Positions 1-10,201 of a stretch of DNA of 64,000 nt are shown here, in pieces. The notes under the pieces were generated by a model. The model was not told where the DNA came from. It saw nothing but the letters and a program-made list of their open reading frames with translations, and did no database searches. The DNA is taken from assembly GCA_006503475.1 (NCBI GenBank), contig RSEH01000255.1:1-64000 (forward strand). Reading direction: 5' to 3'. A program made the translations under genes and the position numbers. Source of the DNA: Stentor roeselii. Its lineage: Eukaryota > Ciliophora > Heterotrichea > Heterotrichida > Stentoridae. The first letter of the stretch is position 1, and each line of letters starts with the position of its first letter.

Positions 1-539
1 CCTCTTTTCTTCACAGAAAATATTTTCGCGCCATTTTCTTAAAATAATAAATTACCCGGGTATATTAGGCAGAATAAACTTTCATCTTTGATTAAAGTTT
101 TAATAACTCTCTTCTCTCCCTCTAAATTTTAATCTATAACAATATTCTGATTGCTGTTTCAACCTTCAAAAGCATGAAAAATCTTTCTTTCACTTAAAAG
201 AGTTTACTTTCTATACTTAGTTTCCTTACTATGCACAAACTTTTCGAGTTAACCATTTGAAGAAAAATCTAATTATATATGTAAATAAATCTATGAACGA
301 ACTTAAAATTATTTAAGAAATTAAATTTATCAAGATTCGGAAATTCAAAGTTTTTACTTGTTCAAGTTTTTCTAAAGGTTCGTATTAGATTTAATTACAA
401 ATAATAATCTTTGCGGAAATAATTAAGTTGGCATGATATTTGAAAGAGATTGATACCCTCTTTTGAAAAAACTCTGAACATTATAGTGTATTGAATTTTT
501 GAATATAGTTAACTTAATAGTTTAGTTTCAATATCTGAT
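1..539. other. AT-rich stretch, no gene seen
   Basis: No ORF with coding character, RNA gene or repeat was recognised here. The sequence has no telomeric repeat, so the window start is not an obvious chromosome end. It borders a decayed gene on its right. Confidence 0.5.
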
Positions 540-2111
540 GAATACCAGAAGCCAGTTTCTTCCCAATAATCAATGATAGGAATGGAGGCTTTTGTCTTAT
601 TTATGCGCAAGATAAAAAAACACTGCATTTATACAAAAGTATGATTCAGAAGAAAGAGTATATGAAACTGACAGAATTCGATGCTACTACAATAGAAAAT
701 GAAAAAACATCTAAAAACTTTTACGAAGTTTTTGATGCTCTCGATCATCAAATCAAGACTACCAGAAATATCAAAAAATAAAAAATGATATAGTCTCAAA
801 AATAATAAGACGTCGATCCGCAAATCCTCTGATTGAAGAATTGTGTGAAAATGTGAAAACTTTATAAGAAGAGTACATCATTAGATTTCAGTATGACTTA
901 ATTCTTGCATTTTATGATTTTTTAGATGAATATATTGACTGTGATTGGAGTTTTGAAGAGTTTTCAAGGAAAGTACTTTTGGCAAGTCTCTCCTTTATGC
1001 AGGTGAAAGTCTCAAATAACCGATTGGAGAGTTCATTGTATTTCTTTGAAAGTTTCAATGGAAAAACATTAATTGAAAGATTCAATACAATACAAGCAAA
1101 TGAAAAAGCATACATCATCGACATTCTTTTCAGTTGATATTCCAAAGAGATCCTTTCAAATATGAAATGAATATTTATTTAAGTACTAATAATATAAACT
1201 TCACAAACGACTTGTTTAAAATGAAAAAGAATTTCAAATCGATATTGATCACTATTTTGAATTCAGTCAAAAGTATTTTCAAGAAATTGATATCGAGGTT
1301 TATTATCTACAAGTAAGAAAATATATTGATTCGATAAGGATCACCTGGCTGCCTTATGGATTAAGTGGACTGACTATGATAAACTCAACAGTTGTAATTA
1401 ACAGTAAAAAATTAATGAGTCATCAATCAAACAAATATTTTTTTGAAGTTTATAACAACTTAGAAGAGTCGAGTGAAATCGAGGAAGAAGAAAAAAATGA
1501 AGAAAAACCAAAAGAATTAAAAGGAAAATCAAAAGAATTAGAAGAAAAACATATAGAAATAGAAAAAAAACTAAATGAAGACCATAAAATATCTAAAGAA
1601 AATCAAGCAGAATACTTAGGATCATATGGTTTTGTACTAATGACTTGCATACATGAGTTCGCTCATTTCATTCAAAGATCTTAGATGAAAAAAATATCTG
1701 AATGGTTTTCATTCAGGACACCCAGAGATTTTTTGAGTAATTCCCTAGGAAGCCAGACTAATAATAATCTACTCTCTGTTGAAGTAAAACATATAAATCA
1801 AAATTCTTTCTTTTGAAGGAAAACAGATGAACCAAAGTTTACGTTCTGTTGAAGGAGGAAAAATTTTTATAAGAAAGATTTTCGGATTTGAAGTTGAAAC
1901 ACTTAATCATCATCAAGCTTTATTCATCTTAAATCCTGAAAATTGGAATTTGAATCAGGAAATATTCAAGGAAAAATTTAAAAGCGAATTGAATAAGGAA
2001 AACCCTCCTGAATTTGATGAATATTACCCAGTTAGGTGTATGCCAAGCTCAGATCCATTTTTGATTGAGATAGGAGAATGTGGAACTGCTTCAGGCTTCA
2101 AGTGGTCTTAA
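540..2111 (+). pseudogene. Decayed gene, HExxH metallopeptidase-like
   Basis: Successive open stretches in different + strand frames have protein-like composition and appear to follow one another along a single former gene. The reading frame is broken at least four times, so it is called broken. The best-preserved parts are a Glu/Lys-rich charged linker near 1460-1610, a segment near 1650-1680 reading CIHEFAHF that contains the HExxH pattern of zinc metallopeptidases, and a downstream part (1827-2111) with EGGKIF and IFGFEVE. HExxH followed by a Glu/Gly motif fits a gluzincin-like fold, but no family was identified. The six 15-nt introns elsewhere do not explain these breaks. It lies in the only gene-poor region of the window, which fits decay under relaxed selection. 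Assembly error is a less likely alternative. Confidence 0.55.
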
Positions 2112-4531
2112 ATTTAGTAATTTAATTAATAATATTGGAGACTTAAAATTTACAAACATTTATCGCTAAAATAGTCATTAGATCAGTTTTCAATTAATTA
2201 TAGTCTAATCAATTTAAACAGAAATTTTTGTATAAGATTACAATTACAAATAGTATTCAGGATCTCATGAAGAAAACTGTTCCTATGCTTTAAGTACTTG
2301 AATGGCTTGGAGGCATTCATCATTCAAACCGAATATTTTTAAAGAAATAAGTTTATTTTGAATTTCAGCTCTGTGCTAACCAATAATACTTCAATCATGA
2401 GTAAGTATTTAATTGAAGTAATTAATCAAATTATTTTGCGATTTGAGTATTCAAAGATGAATTATAAAACTAGATGTTAAATAAATAAAATATTGAATGA
2501 GTTGGTTAAATAATCTTTTGCAAGTTAATGGAAAAAAAAATACCCGAGTGTGTGTTTTAAAGATTGGGAAGATTATTTATATAATAATTTAGAATTATGA
2601 TCAAATTTGTTGTATTATGATTAATTGGAGTTTGTTGTAGAATTTACAAAGTTTTGTTAATAGTTCATCATAATAACATTTAGACATTTCGCAAAATCAT
2701 AGAAGTTTAATATTACATAAAATAAATTCAGAAATACCAGTTATTGCTTATTATGCCAAAAAAATGTTATATGATAAAGAAAATTCAAATTAGCTAAGAA
2801 GCTCTACTGATCCAACTCAATCCTTATATTATTCCAAAACTTAAACCCCAACCAAACATCTCAAAAAATAGACTTAATTTAATTATCTCTAATAAATTTT
2901 GATATCGATTTACCAAAATTCCTAGAAAATTACCAGCATCTATCCAATCTATGCCCATGAAAAAAATAAAAAACCTTCAAGAAAACCATTACCTAAAAAA
3001 TTAAATCTAAATGTATCACAGAGTACCTGCGATAAATTATTTTAAATATCATTCTTCCTGCGGTTTATACATACTCAGAGGTGCCTTAAGCAGAATACTA
3101 TCAATATTAAAATCGCTGAAACAATCTAGAGTCAAATTACAAAGTTTTGAAAATAATCTTAAATCCTTGATTTTTTTTCAAAATGTACTTTTTTTTGCGG
3201 CTTCCTAAGATTTATCGAGATCTACGACTTAAGCCCGAGATCCTTGAACTTCATCATCCAGTTCTCATGTAAGTCCCTGACTAGTTATTTTCATTTCTAG
3301 TGGCTAGTATATAGTTACCTTCACAGAAACTCTTTGGTTTTAGGAGACTTTTTATAGACTTTAAGTGTTTAGAAGTGAATCATATGCAAAAATGTGATAA
3401 CTGTTAAAAGGTCTGTCAGTAGTGGGTGTTATTCAGTGGGTCAGAGCACGGGCTTATCATTTTTTTGAATATTTTAAAGTTCACTATGAATAGATTAAGT
3501 TTAATCAAGGGTTTATATGGTTAAACTTAATATTATTGTAATTTTTGTTATCAATGATACTAAAGTTCATTAGTTATTGCTGAAATTCGAGTAACTCCTT
3601 TGAAGCAATCCTATTGTGATCAACTTTGATTTTAGAGTATCTTAATTTTAAATAGTTCTATAAAAAACGTGAAATATCGTTGATTTATCAGTAGAGCACT
3701 TGTGATTAAATTCCATTCATTCGTGAAATAAAGGAGTCTTAAAACCCTATATCAATTTACCTTTCTTCACTACAACCTAAATTTAATATAAAATAGTTCA
3801 AAAGAAATTTGCATGGAAAAAAAGAATTAACGACTATATTCCAGTTTTTCTACACAATATCTATAAATAAATATTCAGCATCATTGAGTAATTCAGATAT
3901 TATTCCAGATAAAGCTAAAATTCAATATTTGAATAGTAATTCTTTTTTATATTTTACAAATATATTTAGTTCAGTAGGATTGAAAGAAAATAATAGAATT
4001 ATGAAGAAAGCATGATGTAAATCTTTATTTATAAAACAAAAAGTTGAAGTAGGTTAACTTAAAAGATTTGATGTTATAATTTTATCATTTCTTCATATTT
4101 GTTTATATCTTTAAGCATACTTGGCATGCTTTTGTAGCTTAGGTAGGAATTTTTTACTTTTTCTCAATAACGATTGACAGAGAAAATATGACTAGTAAAC
4201 TCAGGGTTTTTTTATGAATAAGACTGCTTAATAATGTTCCGACTCTATGATAAATTAGTTCAGACTCAATCTACTTGAGTAACTTTCTCTAGAGTCTAAC
4301 CTCATCAAACCCAAGAAGCTACTTTAAAACTTTTAAACCCACCACATCCATTTTCTCATCAAATCCTTCCACCCATAAATAAACCCTAAGTCTCTAAATC
4401 CTATTCTTCATTGAAACCCCTTTAAAATATTCTTCTCATCGCTTGACTTCCCCTACGATTCAATTCAGGGAGGTCCTAAAAACTGCCATATTTATTGGGA
4501 TAAAAGTATCTATCCGTTTTGAACCTTATAA
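2112..4531. other. Gene-poor AT-rich region
   Basis: This is 2.4 kb without a convincing gene, in sharp contrast to the rest of the window, where gaps are usually under 400 bp. Short ORFs near 3011-3208 and 3809-4015 encode at most 68 residues. They start from non-ATG codons or lack any recognisable domain, so they are treated as chance or as gene remnants. A tRNA-like 5' half lies near 3422-3459. Confidence 0.5.
3422..3459 (+). other. Possible tRNA 5'-half fragment
   Basis: The sequence includes TTATTCAGTGGG, which resembles a Pol III A box (TRGCNNAGTGG), followed by TCAGAGCA as in a tRNA D-arm and GGGCTTATC as in an anticodon arm. It then runs directly into a T7 tract, and no T-arm or B box follows. 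It could be a truncated tRNA copy. The match is short and could be chance. Confidence 0.22.
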
Positions 4532-7459
4532 ATGTTTTTTAGAAGCTTGACAAGTTTCTTCCTTCTTGGATTAATTAATGCAACTTTAATTCAGCCCCAG
4601 GGCTTTATGCAACCTCAGGTCCCTTCAGGATTTTCCTTTATGCAAGAGAGTGACTCAGACGAATGTGCTGAACAAGATGGCTGTTTAACGAACGTTCAAG
4701 TTAAGATCGTCTGCAAGGATGGGACCTGCACAGTTGAAGATACTTCAGAAAATCAAGACTTTGAACTTACTTTCGAGTTCAATACTTTAGAATCTTATGA
4801 GTCTTGTGAGAATGAAGCCTCTGCTTCAGAACAACTTTCTTATCTCGAAAGTGAGGAAAGTGAAATCGAATCGGAATTATCTGAACTCTCTTCAGAAGAA
4901 AGTGAATTGGAAAGCGAAAGATCGAGTCTTGAGTCAGAGAAAAGTGACAAAGAAAGTGAAGAAAGTGAAATTGAATCATCGATTGAAGAGACTGAAAGTA
5001 CGATATCTTCTCTTGAAAGTGAAGAAGATAGCATTCAATCTGATTTGGATTCAGTTGAAAGTGAACTTAGCTCAGTGAACAGTGAAATTGACTCACTTGA
5101 AAATGAAATTGATGATGAAGAAAGTGAATTAGATGAAATCGATTCGGAACAAGATGAGATCGATTATGAGTTGAGTGAAAATGAAGAAGAACAGGATAGT
5201 GTTGAAAGTGAAATAGATTCAGTTCATAGCTCTATTGTCAGTACTGAAGATGAACTTGATTCCGTTAGAAGTGAAATCGATGATGTTGATAGTGAAATCG
5301 AAGATGCTAGTACTTCTAGCGAAGTCTCATCATTAGAAGAAGAATTATCTAGTCTTCAATCAGAAGAAAGTAGTCTAGAAGAAGAGTTGGATTCTTTAGA
5401 AAGCGAAGAAGACTCATTATATAGCGAACTCGACTCTTTAGAGTCAGAGGAAGACTCGCTTGAGAGCAGACAAGACTCATTGGCAGAGGAAGAAGACAGT
5501 ATTCAAGATTCAATTGACTCAGAAGAAGAAGAACTTGACAGTTTAGAAAGCCAGCGCAGTTCACTTGAATCAGAACGAGAAAGCCTTAAAGATGATCTTG
5601 ACTCAGTTCAATCCGAAATTGAAAGTGAAGTAAAGGAACTCGACTCTTTATATTCCGATTTGGAAAGTGTCCAGGCAGACATCGATTCAATTAGCAATTA
5701 TATTGATGATATCGACAGTCGATTAGAAGATATCGATGAAGAACAATCTAGTCTCAATGAAGAACTAGACTCAATTTATGAAGAAGAAAGTGAATTGGAA
5801 AGCTATATCAATGAACTTAGTAGCTTAAGTTCATATGAAAGCTCTCTTGAAAGTGAAAGAGACTCGTTGGAATCAGAGGAAGATTCAATTGAATCTGATA
5901 TTTCTTCAGTTAATTCTGAGATTAGTGATGTTGATGAAGAACTTAGTGAAATTAGCAGTCAACAGTCAGATAATGACAGCAGGTTAAGCAGCATTGATGA
6001 AGAGGAGGACTCACTTGAAAGTGAACTTGATGAACTTTCCAGTGAAGAAAGTGAAATTGAAAGCGATTTGAGTTCTACAAGTGAAGAACTCAGTTCAGTT
6101 TATGAAGAGATCAGCTCTCTTGAGGAAGAAGAGGATTCATTAGAAAGTGAATATGATTCCCTTCAATCAGAAGAAGACAGCATTGAAGATGAACTTGACT
6201 CTCTTGAATCTGAGGAAGAATCATTAATTAGTGAAAGAGACTCGCTACAATCAGAAGTCGACTCTTATGAAAGTGAACTTGACAGTCTTGAAGAAAGTGA
6301 AGATGATGTCGATTCTGAACTCGATGAACTTGACAGTGACAGTGAATATGATAGTGAACGTTCTAGTCTTGAAAGTGAACGTGATTCCATCGATTCAGAG
6401 CAAAGTGATATTGACTCTACTATCGAATCTTTAAATTCAGAAATTGATGATGTTGATTCAGAGATTGATTCTGTTCAAAGTGAAGAAGATTCATTGGAAA
6501 GTGACTTGGAATCTAATCAAGAAGAACAAGATTCTGTGCAATCAGAAATTAACTCTACTGAGTCACAGATTTCATCTTTGGAAAGTGAAGCCTCATATTT
6601 AGAATCGGAGGAAAGTGAATTGGAAAGCCAACTGAGTAGCGTTCAAAGTGAAAAAGATGAAATTAGTAGCGAATTAAGTTCTCTTAGTGAGGAAGAAAGT
6701 GAAATTGAATCTGAACAGTCTAGTCTTAGTGAGGAAGAAAGTTCACTGGAATCAGAAAGAGATTCACTTGTTTCTGAAAGAGATTCATATTATTCTGATC
6801 TTGACTCAGTAAGATCGGAAATTGATGACGTTGATTCAGAAATTGATGATGTTGATTCAGAACAAGATAGCATTTATAGTGATGTTGATTCTACTGTTGA
6901 TGAAGATATATGTGATTCAGAAGGTGAATGTAGTGAAGTGGTGTCAGAAGGTGATGAAGATGAACAGGAAGGTGATGAAGATGAACAGGAAGGTGATGAA
7001 GATGAACAAGAAGGTGATGAAGATGAACAGGAAGGTGATGAAGATGAACAGGAAGGTGATGAAGATGAACAGGAAGGTGATGAAGATGAACAGGAAGGTG
7101 ATGAAGATGAATCAGACAACGATAATGCAGAGTATTATAGATTTGATGAAGCTAGTGATGAAGAGGAAAGCGAAGGATATCCTGCGGAGGTCGAAGAAGA
7201 CTCAGTAGAATCTGAGAATAATGAATCAGAGAATAATGAATCAGAAGAAGAGAGTACTTATGAGTCATCAACCACCTGTGACTCACCAATTCTAAAATTA
7301 TATTGCCATGATTCCAAATGTCAGGCAACTGACGAAAATGGAACTTCCGAAGTTGACCTTGGAGAAGTAGGAGATGACTGTGTGACTGCTTATACTCTGG
7401 TGGTGACTTGCGACGCAGACGGTTGTGTTGTATCACAGGGCAGTTCAACTTCAGAATAG
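4532..7459 (+). CDS. Secreted acidic Ser/Glu/Asp heptad-repeat protein
   Basis: This 975-residue protein starts with a clear signal peptide (residues 1 to about 18, MFFRSLTSFFLLGLINA), so it should enter the secretory pathway. Residues of about 35-85 and the last 60 or so form two small Cys modules with CxxxxC signatures (CKDGTC, CHDSKC, CDADGC). Between them lie more than 700 residues of near-perfect heptads of the type DSLESEE or SSVYEEI, with Leu/Ile/Val at the third position, often a second hydrophobic residue at the seventh, and Ser, Glu or Asp elsewhere. Near the C-terminal end the heptad becomes GDEDEQE, repeated seven times. Lys and Arg are rare, so net charge is strongly negative. 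Most Ser are in S-x-E or S-x-D/E contexts, as in Golgi (Fam20C-type) kinase substrates. A Ca2+-binding or matrix role is inferred. No family was recognised. The ATG sits in a TATAAATG context. Confidence 0.9.
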   Translation: MFFRSLTSFFLLGLINATLIQPQGFMQPQVPSGFSFMQESDSDECAEQDGCLTNVQVKIVCKDGTCTVEDTSENQDFELTFEFNTLESYESCENEASASEQLSYLESEESEIESELSELSSEESELESERSSLESEKSDKESEESEIESSIEETESTISSLESEEDSIQSDLDSVESELSSVNSEIDSLENEIDDEESELDEIDSEQDEIDYELSENEEEQDSVESEIDSVHSSIVSTEDELDSVRSEIDDVDSEIEDASTSSEVSSLEEELSSLQSEESSLEEELDSLESEEDSLYSELDSLESEEDSLESRQDSLAEEEDSIQDSIDSEEEELDSLESQRSSLESERESLKDDLDSVQSEIESEVKELDSLYSDLESVQADIDSISNYIDDIDSRLEDIDEEQSSLNEELDSIYEEESELESYINELSSLSSYESSLESERDSLESEEDSIESDISSVNSEISDVDEELSEISSQQSDNDSRLSSIDEEEDSLESELDELSSEESEIESDLSSTSEELSSVYEEISSLEEEEDSLESEYDSLQSEEDSIEDELDSLESEEESLISERDSLQSEVDSYESELDSLEESEDDVDSELDELDSDSEYDSERSSLESERDSIDSEQSDIDSTIESLNSEIDDVDSEIDSVQSEEDSLESDLESNQEEQDSVQSEINSTESQISSLESEASYLESEESELESQLSSVQSEKDEISSELSSLSEEESEIESEQSSLSEEESSLESERDSLVSERDSYYSDLDSVRSEIDDVDSEIDDVDSEQDSIYSDVDSTVDEDICDSEGECSEVVSEGDEDEQEGDEDEQEGDEDEQEGDEDEQEGDEDEQEGDEDEQEGDEDEQEGDEDESDNDNAEYYRFDEASDEEESEGYPAEVEEDSVESENNESENNESEEESTYESSTTCDSPILKLYCHDSKCQATDENGTSEVDLGEVGDDCVTAYTLVVTCDADGCVVSQGSSTSE
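6950..7111 (+). repeat. 21-bp minisatellite encoding GDEDEQE x7
   Basis: The unit GGTGATGAAGATGAACAGGA plus A recurs seven times in frame, followed by a partial eighth copy. One copy has CAA instead of CAG. The 21-bp unit matches the 7-residue period of the rest of the protein. Near-identity of the copies indicates recent expansion or homogenisation. Confidence 0.95.
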
Positions 7460-7489
7460 GTCTAACATTAATTAATATGCAATAGATTA

Positions 7490-8704
7490 TCACAATTTAA
7501 TAATCTTTACAATTCTTTTAGCAGCCTTCTTAATACTGACCTGAAATGAGTTATTTTTTATTAACTCAGTCCAAACCACGATAAATTCACAGTGAAACTG
7601 AAAAAATAATTCAACTACAGTCTTTGAACTTTCCTTTGCAAATAGTTTATTCAACTTCTTTCCTCTCAGTAGAGTCAAAGACTCGTTCATCAAGAGAATA
7701 GAAATTAAAACAACTCCACATTTAAACTTTTTCGCTTTTCTTAGAAAATCCTTTAAAACCTGAGAATTTTTTTCAAATAGAAAAAGGTCGAAAAGAAGAC
7801 AAATCAAAACTGTCTTGTTAGTCAATTCGTTTTCTTTAGGGTTGCTGTTAGAAAAGCCGAGTTTTTTCCAAGTATTTGGAGAATTTTCAAAGGTTTCTTC
7901 AAGTGTGAGTCTTTGGTAGTAGTTAAACAAAAGGGAAGTGTGAAAATCATTCGTCAGGCTGAATTTCGTTTCTGAAAAAGAAATCAAAACGAAAACTTCT
8001 TGTTCTGTTGAAGGACTTAGTTCGAATTGTTTGAAACAACAAGCGCAGAGAGTGAATTTCAGCTTTTCTAAACAAGATGGACGGTCCCAGAGCGACTCTT
8101 CGATGTGATTGAACCGGTTGAGCATTGGCACCAGGTCATAATAAGGCGATGTGCGACAAGATGAAAAAAGACTAGGTCCAGGAGAAGGTCTAATCAACTC
8201 TTTCAGATCTGTCTCAGTTGATACATGATTATGACAAAGATCTAAGGAGTCTTCTTTGGAATGTCTAGAAGTTTTGTAATTATCTTCTAAAAATCTGACC
8301 TTACCCTTACTTTCCGGTGTTTTAGGCAGTTCTGAAGAATTACTTTTTAAGTCCCCTTCAATTTTTTGAATCTCTTTCTCAGGTTTATCACAATAATTTT
8401 CTATAGATTCCCTGGGGTCAGTCCTTAAAGAAGATTCAAACTTTTCAGTTTCGTAGTTTTCTGAGGTCTTCCTTTTCACAGGGACCTTTGAATGAGTACC
8501 ACTCGGCTCATATTTTAAAGACGTGACTTGTCTTTTATAAGCCGAATGCGAAACTGAACTCGTAAAAGACGACAAGTTTTCTCTTGAAGCCTCTTCCATT
8601 CCACGATCTTCAAATGAAGCCTCTTTTTTTTGATCATCATTTAAAGTTTCAGGTTTTTTAAAGAGTTTTTTATATTGAGTCATTTCGTTCAGGTCACTTT
8701 TCAT
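7490..8704 (-). CDS. Putative ELMO-domain protein
   Basis: The predicted product has 404 residues. The start chosen is the first ATG (MKSDLNEMTQ); a longer frame exists only from a TTG. Roughly residues 1-190 are polar, Ser/Lys/Glu-rich and probably disordered. The C-terminal 140 residues resemble the ELMO domain: NTWKKLGFSNSNP matches the W..LGF...P pattern, followed by a hydrophobic helix (VLICLLFDLFLF), a second hydrophobic block and a terminal W plus basic helix. ELMO domains act on small GTPases (Rac GEF partners, or Arf-like GAPs in ELMOD proteins). The assignment rests on pattern resemblance only. Start codons of this gene and the K+ channel gene are 21 bp apart, head to head. Confidence 0.6.
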   Translation of the reverse strand: MKSDLNEMTQYKKLFKKPETLNDDQKKEASFEDRGMEEASRENLSSFTSSVSHSAYKRQVTSLKYEPSGTHSKVPVKRKTSENYETEKFESSLRTDPRESIENYCDKPEKEIQKIEGDLKSNSSELPKTPESKGKVRFLEDNYKTSRHSKEDSLDLCHNHVSTETDLKELIRPSPGPSLFSSCRTSPYYDLVPMLNRFNHIEESLWDRPSCLEKLKFTLCACCFKQFELSPSTEQEVFVLISFSETKFSLTNDFHTSLLFNYYQRLTLEETFENSPNTWKKLGFSNSNPKENELTNKTVLICLLFDLFLFEKNSQVLKDFLRKAKKFKCGVVLISILLMNESLTLLRGKKLNKLFAKESSKTVVELFFQFHCEFIVVWTELIKNNSFQVSIKKAAKRIVKIIKL

Positions 8705-8725
8705 TATATCTGGTTTTAATGCAAA

Positions 8726-10198
8726 ATGAAAACAAAAGAATCGAAGATTTTTCCAGGGTTTTCTCAAACAGAACTTCAAAATTTTAAATTTCCTAGAAGG
8801 ATTAAGACGATTTTTCCAGCAAAGCCGATAAAACCGCTGAAGATGAAGCTGATAAAGTATTCGTTGCTGACCTTATTATTAAATTTGCTAACTTTGATTA
8901 TCGCTGTGCATGAAAATACTGAGTTTGGGGATCGAGATGTTCAGGTTAAAGATACTCAGTTGCATGAAAGGATGGCTGTGCTTGTACTTTCTTGTCTTCA
9001 AGGACTGGTTAATATCAACTACTGGACTATTCATGTTAAGATTGATAAAGCTTACAACAAAGAGTATATAAAAAAAAGCTTGATTCAAGGAAATAGTCAT
9101 AAAAAACAAGCAATCTTTGAGATATTAACTACTTTTTTTATTTACCCCTACAATTACAACGCAGTGATTTACTCTGACACAAGCTTATTCCTCACAATAG
9201 ACGATTTTGTAACGCTTTTAAACCTTCTTCGAGTTTACTTTGTGTACAAGTTTATTTACGATTATTCTGAATACAATTCAGTGCGTGCACATTGGGTGAC
9301 AAACTTTGCAGGAGTTCCAAATCTGATGATTTTTAATCTCAAGTCACAAATGCATAGCCGAATGTTTAGATTCATTCTATTGAACCTACTTCTTTCTTTG
9401 CTTATTTTCACCTTGATTGTAGATATCATGGAAAATGATTTAGGTAAAAGCTCAATCTCGTTCTCTGACTCTGCTTTTCTTGTGATTGTCACTGAGACCA
9501 CTATCGGATTCGGTGATATTTTACCGAATAATTTTGTATCTAGAATTATTTGTGTCGTTGCCAGTCTGTTTGGAACAGCTTTGATTGCTTTATTAGTCAT
9601 CGCAATCAACCAAACAGTTGACCTTTCAGAAAAAGAAACCTCAATATACAACCAAATCCTTCTAAAGCAAGAGTCACGTTCACTCTGGCCTCTAGCCTTA
9701 AAAATAATCCAAACCTTCTGGCGTCTCCAACTGAAACGCATGAAAAAGGAGCAAAGATTTTTCCTAGTGATCCGTCTATCCACCCTCCTCCACCAATTCA
9801 AAATAAAAAGAAAAAGAATAACCTCAAAGTACTACTCCGGTCTAAAAAAAAACATCGAGTCAGCCGAGAACACTTCTAAAAAATTCATAAAAAACCTAAG
9901 CAAAGAACTAAAAAACTCAGAAAATTTCTCCAAAAACTGTTTAAAACTCGTTCAAACCGAGGTAAAAATAAGCGAATTATCAAACGCTTCAAAGTCAAAC
10001 TACCGTCGAATGTTTCACTTATTCCAAGATCAAAAACCAATCGAAAGCTCTTCAAGACTTCTTCAATCCTCTCGAAATTCCGAAAGTAACAACCTTACAT
10101 CATTCAAGAAAAAGCGAGACAAGGCCATGAAAAAGCTTTTGATGCGTTATTCAAACAGCCCTTCATCCAACAGTTCCTTAATCAGTCCTAATAACTAA
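8726..10198 (+). CDS. SK-type (Ca2+-activated) K+ channel
   Basis: The protein has 490 residues from this ATG; the more conserved part may begin at Met40 (MKLIKYSLL). It has about six membrane segments. The K+ selectivity filter is clear, TTIGFGD at residues 258-264 (canonical TVGYGD). After the last helix comes VIAINQTVDLSEKE and then a W-rich basic stretch (SLWPLALKIIQTFWRL). This matches the arrangement in small-conductance Ca2+-activated channels, where the region after S6 binds calmodulin. The S4-equivalent has few positive charges, as in SK channels. The C-terminal 150 residues are Ser/Lys-rich. It would hyperpolarise the membrane after Ca2+ entry, relevant to ciliary reversal or contraction. 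The stop codon is only 3 bp from the CK1 start. Confidence 0.88.
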   Translation: MKTKESKIFPGFSQTELQNFKFPRRIKTIFPAKPIKPLKMKLIKYSLLTLLLNLLTLIIAVHENTEFGDRDVQVKDTQLHERMAVLVLSCLQGLVNINYWTIHVKIDKAYNKEYIKKSLIQGNSHKKQAIFEILTTFFIYPYNYNAVIYSDTSLFLTIDDFVTLLNLLRVYFVYKFIYDYSEYNSVRAHWVTNFAGVPNLMIFNLKSQMHSRMFRFILLNLLLSLLIFTLIVDIMENDLGKSSISFSDSAFLVIVTETTIGFGDILPNNFVSRIICVVASLFGTALIALLVIAINQTVDLSEKETSIYNQILLKQESRSLWPLALKIIQTFWRLQLKRMKKEQRFFLVIRLSTLLHQFKIKRKRITSKYYSGLKKNIESAENTSKKFIKNLSKELKNSENFSKNCLKLVQTEVKISELSNASKSNYRRMFHLFQDQKPIESSSRLLQSSRNSESNNLTSFKKKRDKAMKKLLMRYSNSPSSNSSLISPNN

Positions 10199-10201
10199 AA
10201 A

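Noticed and set aside
540-2111. Use of a ciliate-type code (TAA/TAG as Gln) in the decayed gene
   Set aside because: Reading through stops still leaves frame changes, and all neighbouring genes use the three stops normally. Decay is the simpler explanation.
3660-3720. Second tRNA-like stretch (ATCAGTAGAGCACTTG)
   Set aside because: It resembles a D-arm for fewer than 20 bases and no acceptor, anticodon or T-arm pairing follows.
4797-5078. Overlapping ORFs on both strands within the acidic repeat gene
   Set aside because: Periodic 21-nt sequence automatically opens other frames. These lack start context and resemble simple shadows of the repeat.
6874-7119. Minus-strand Ser/Cys-rich ORF (SSSSPSC repeats)
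   Set aside because: It is the reverse complement of the GDEDEQE minisatellite and has no independent support.
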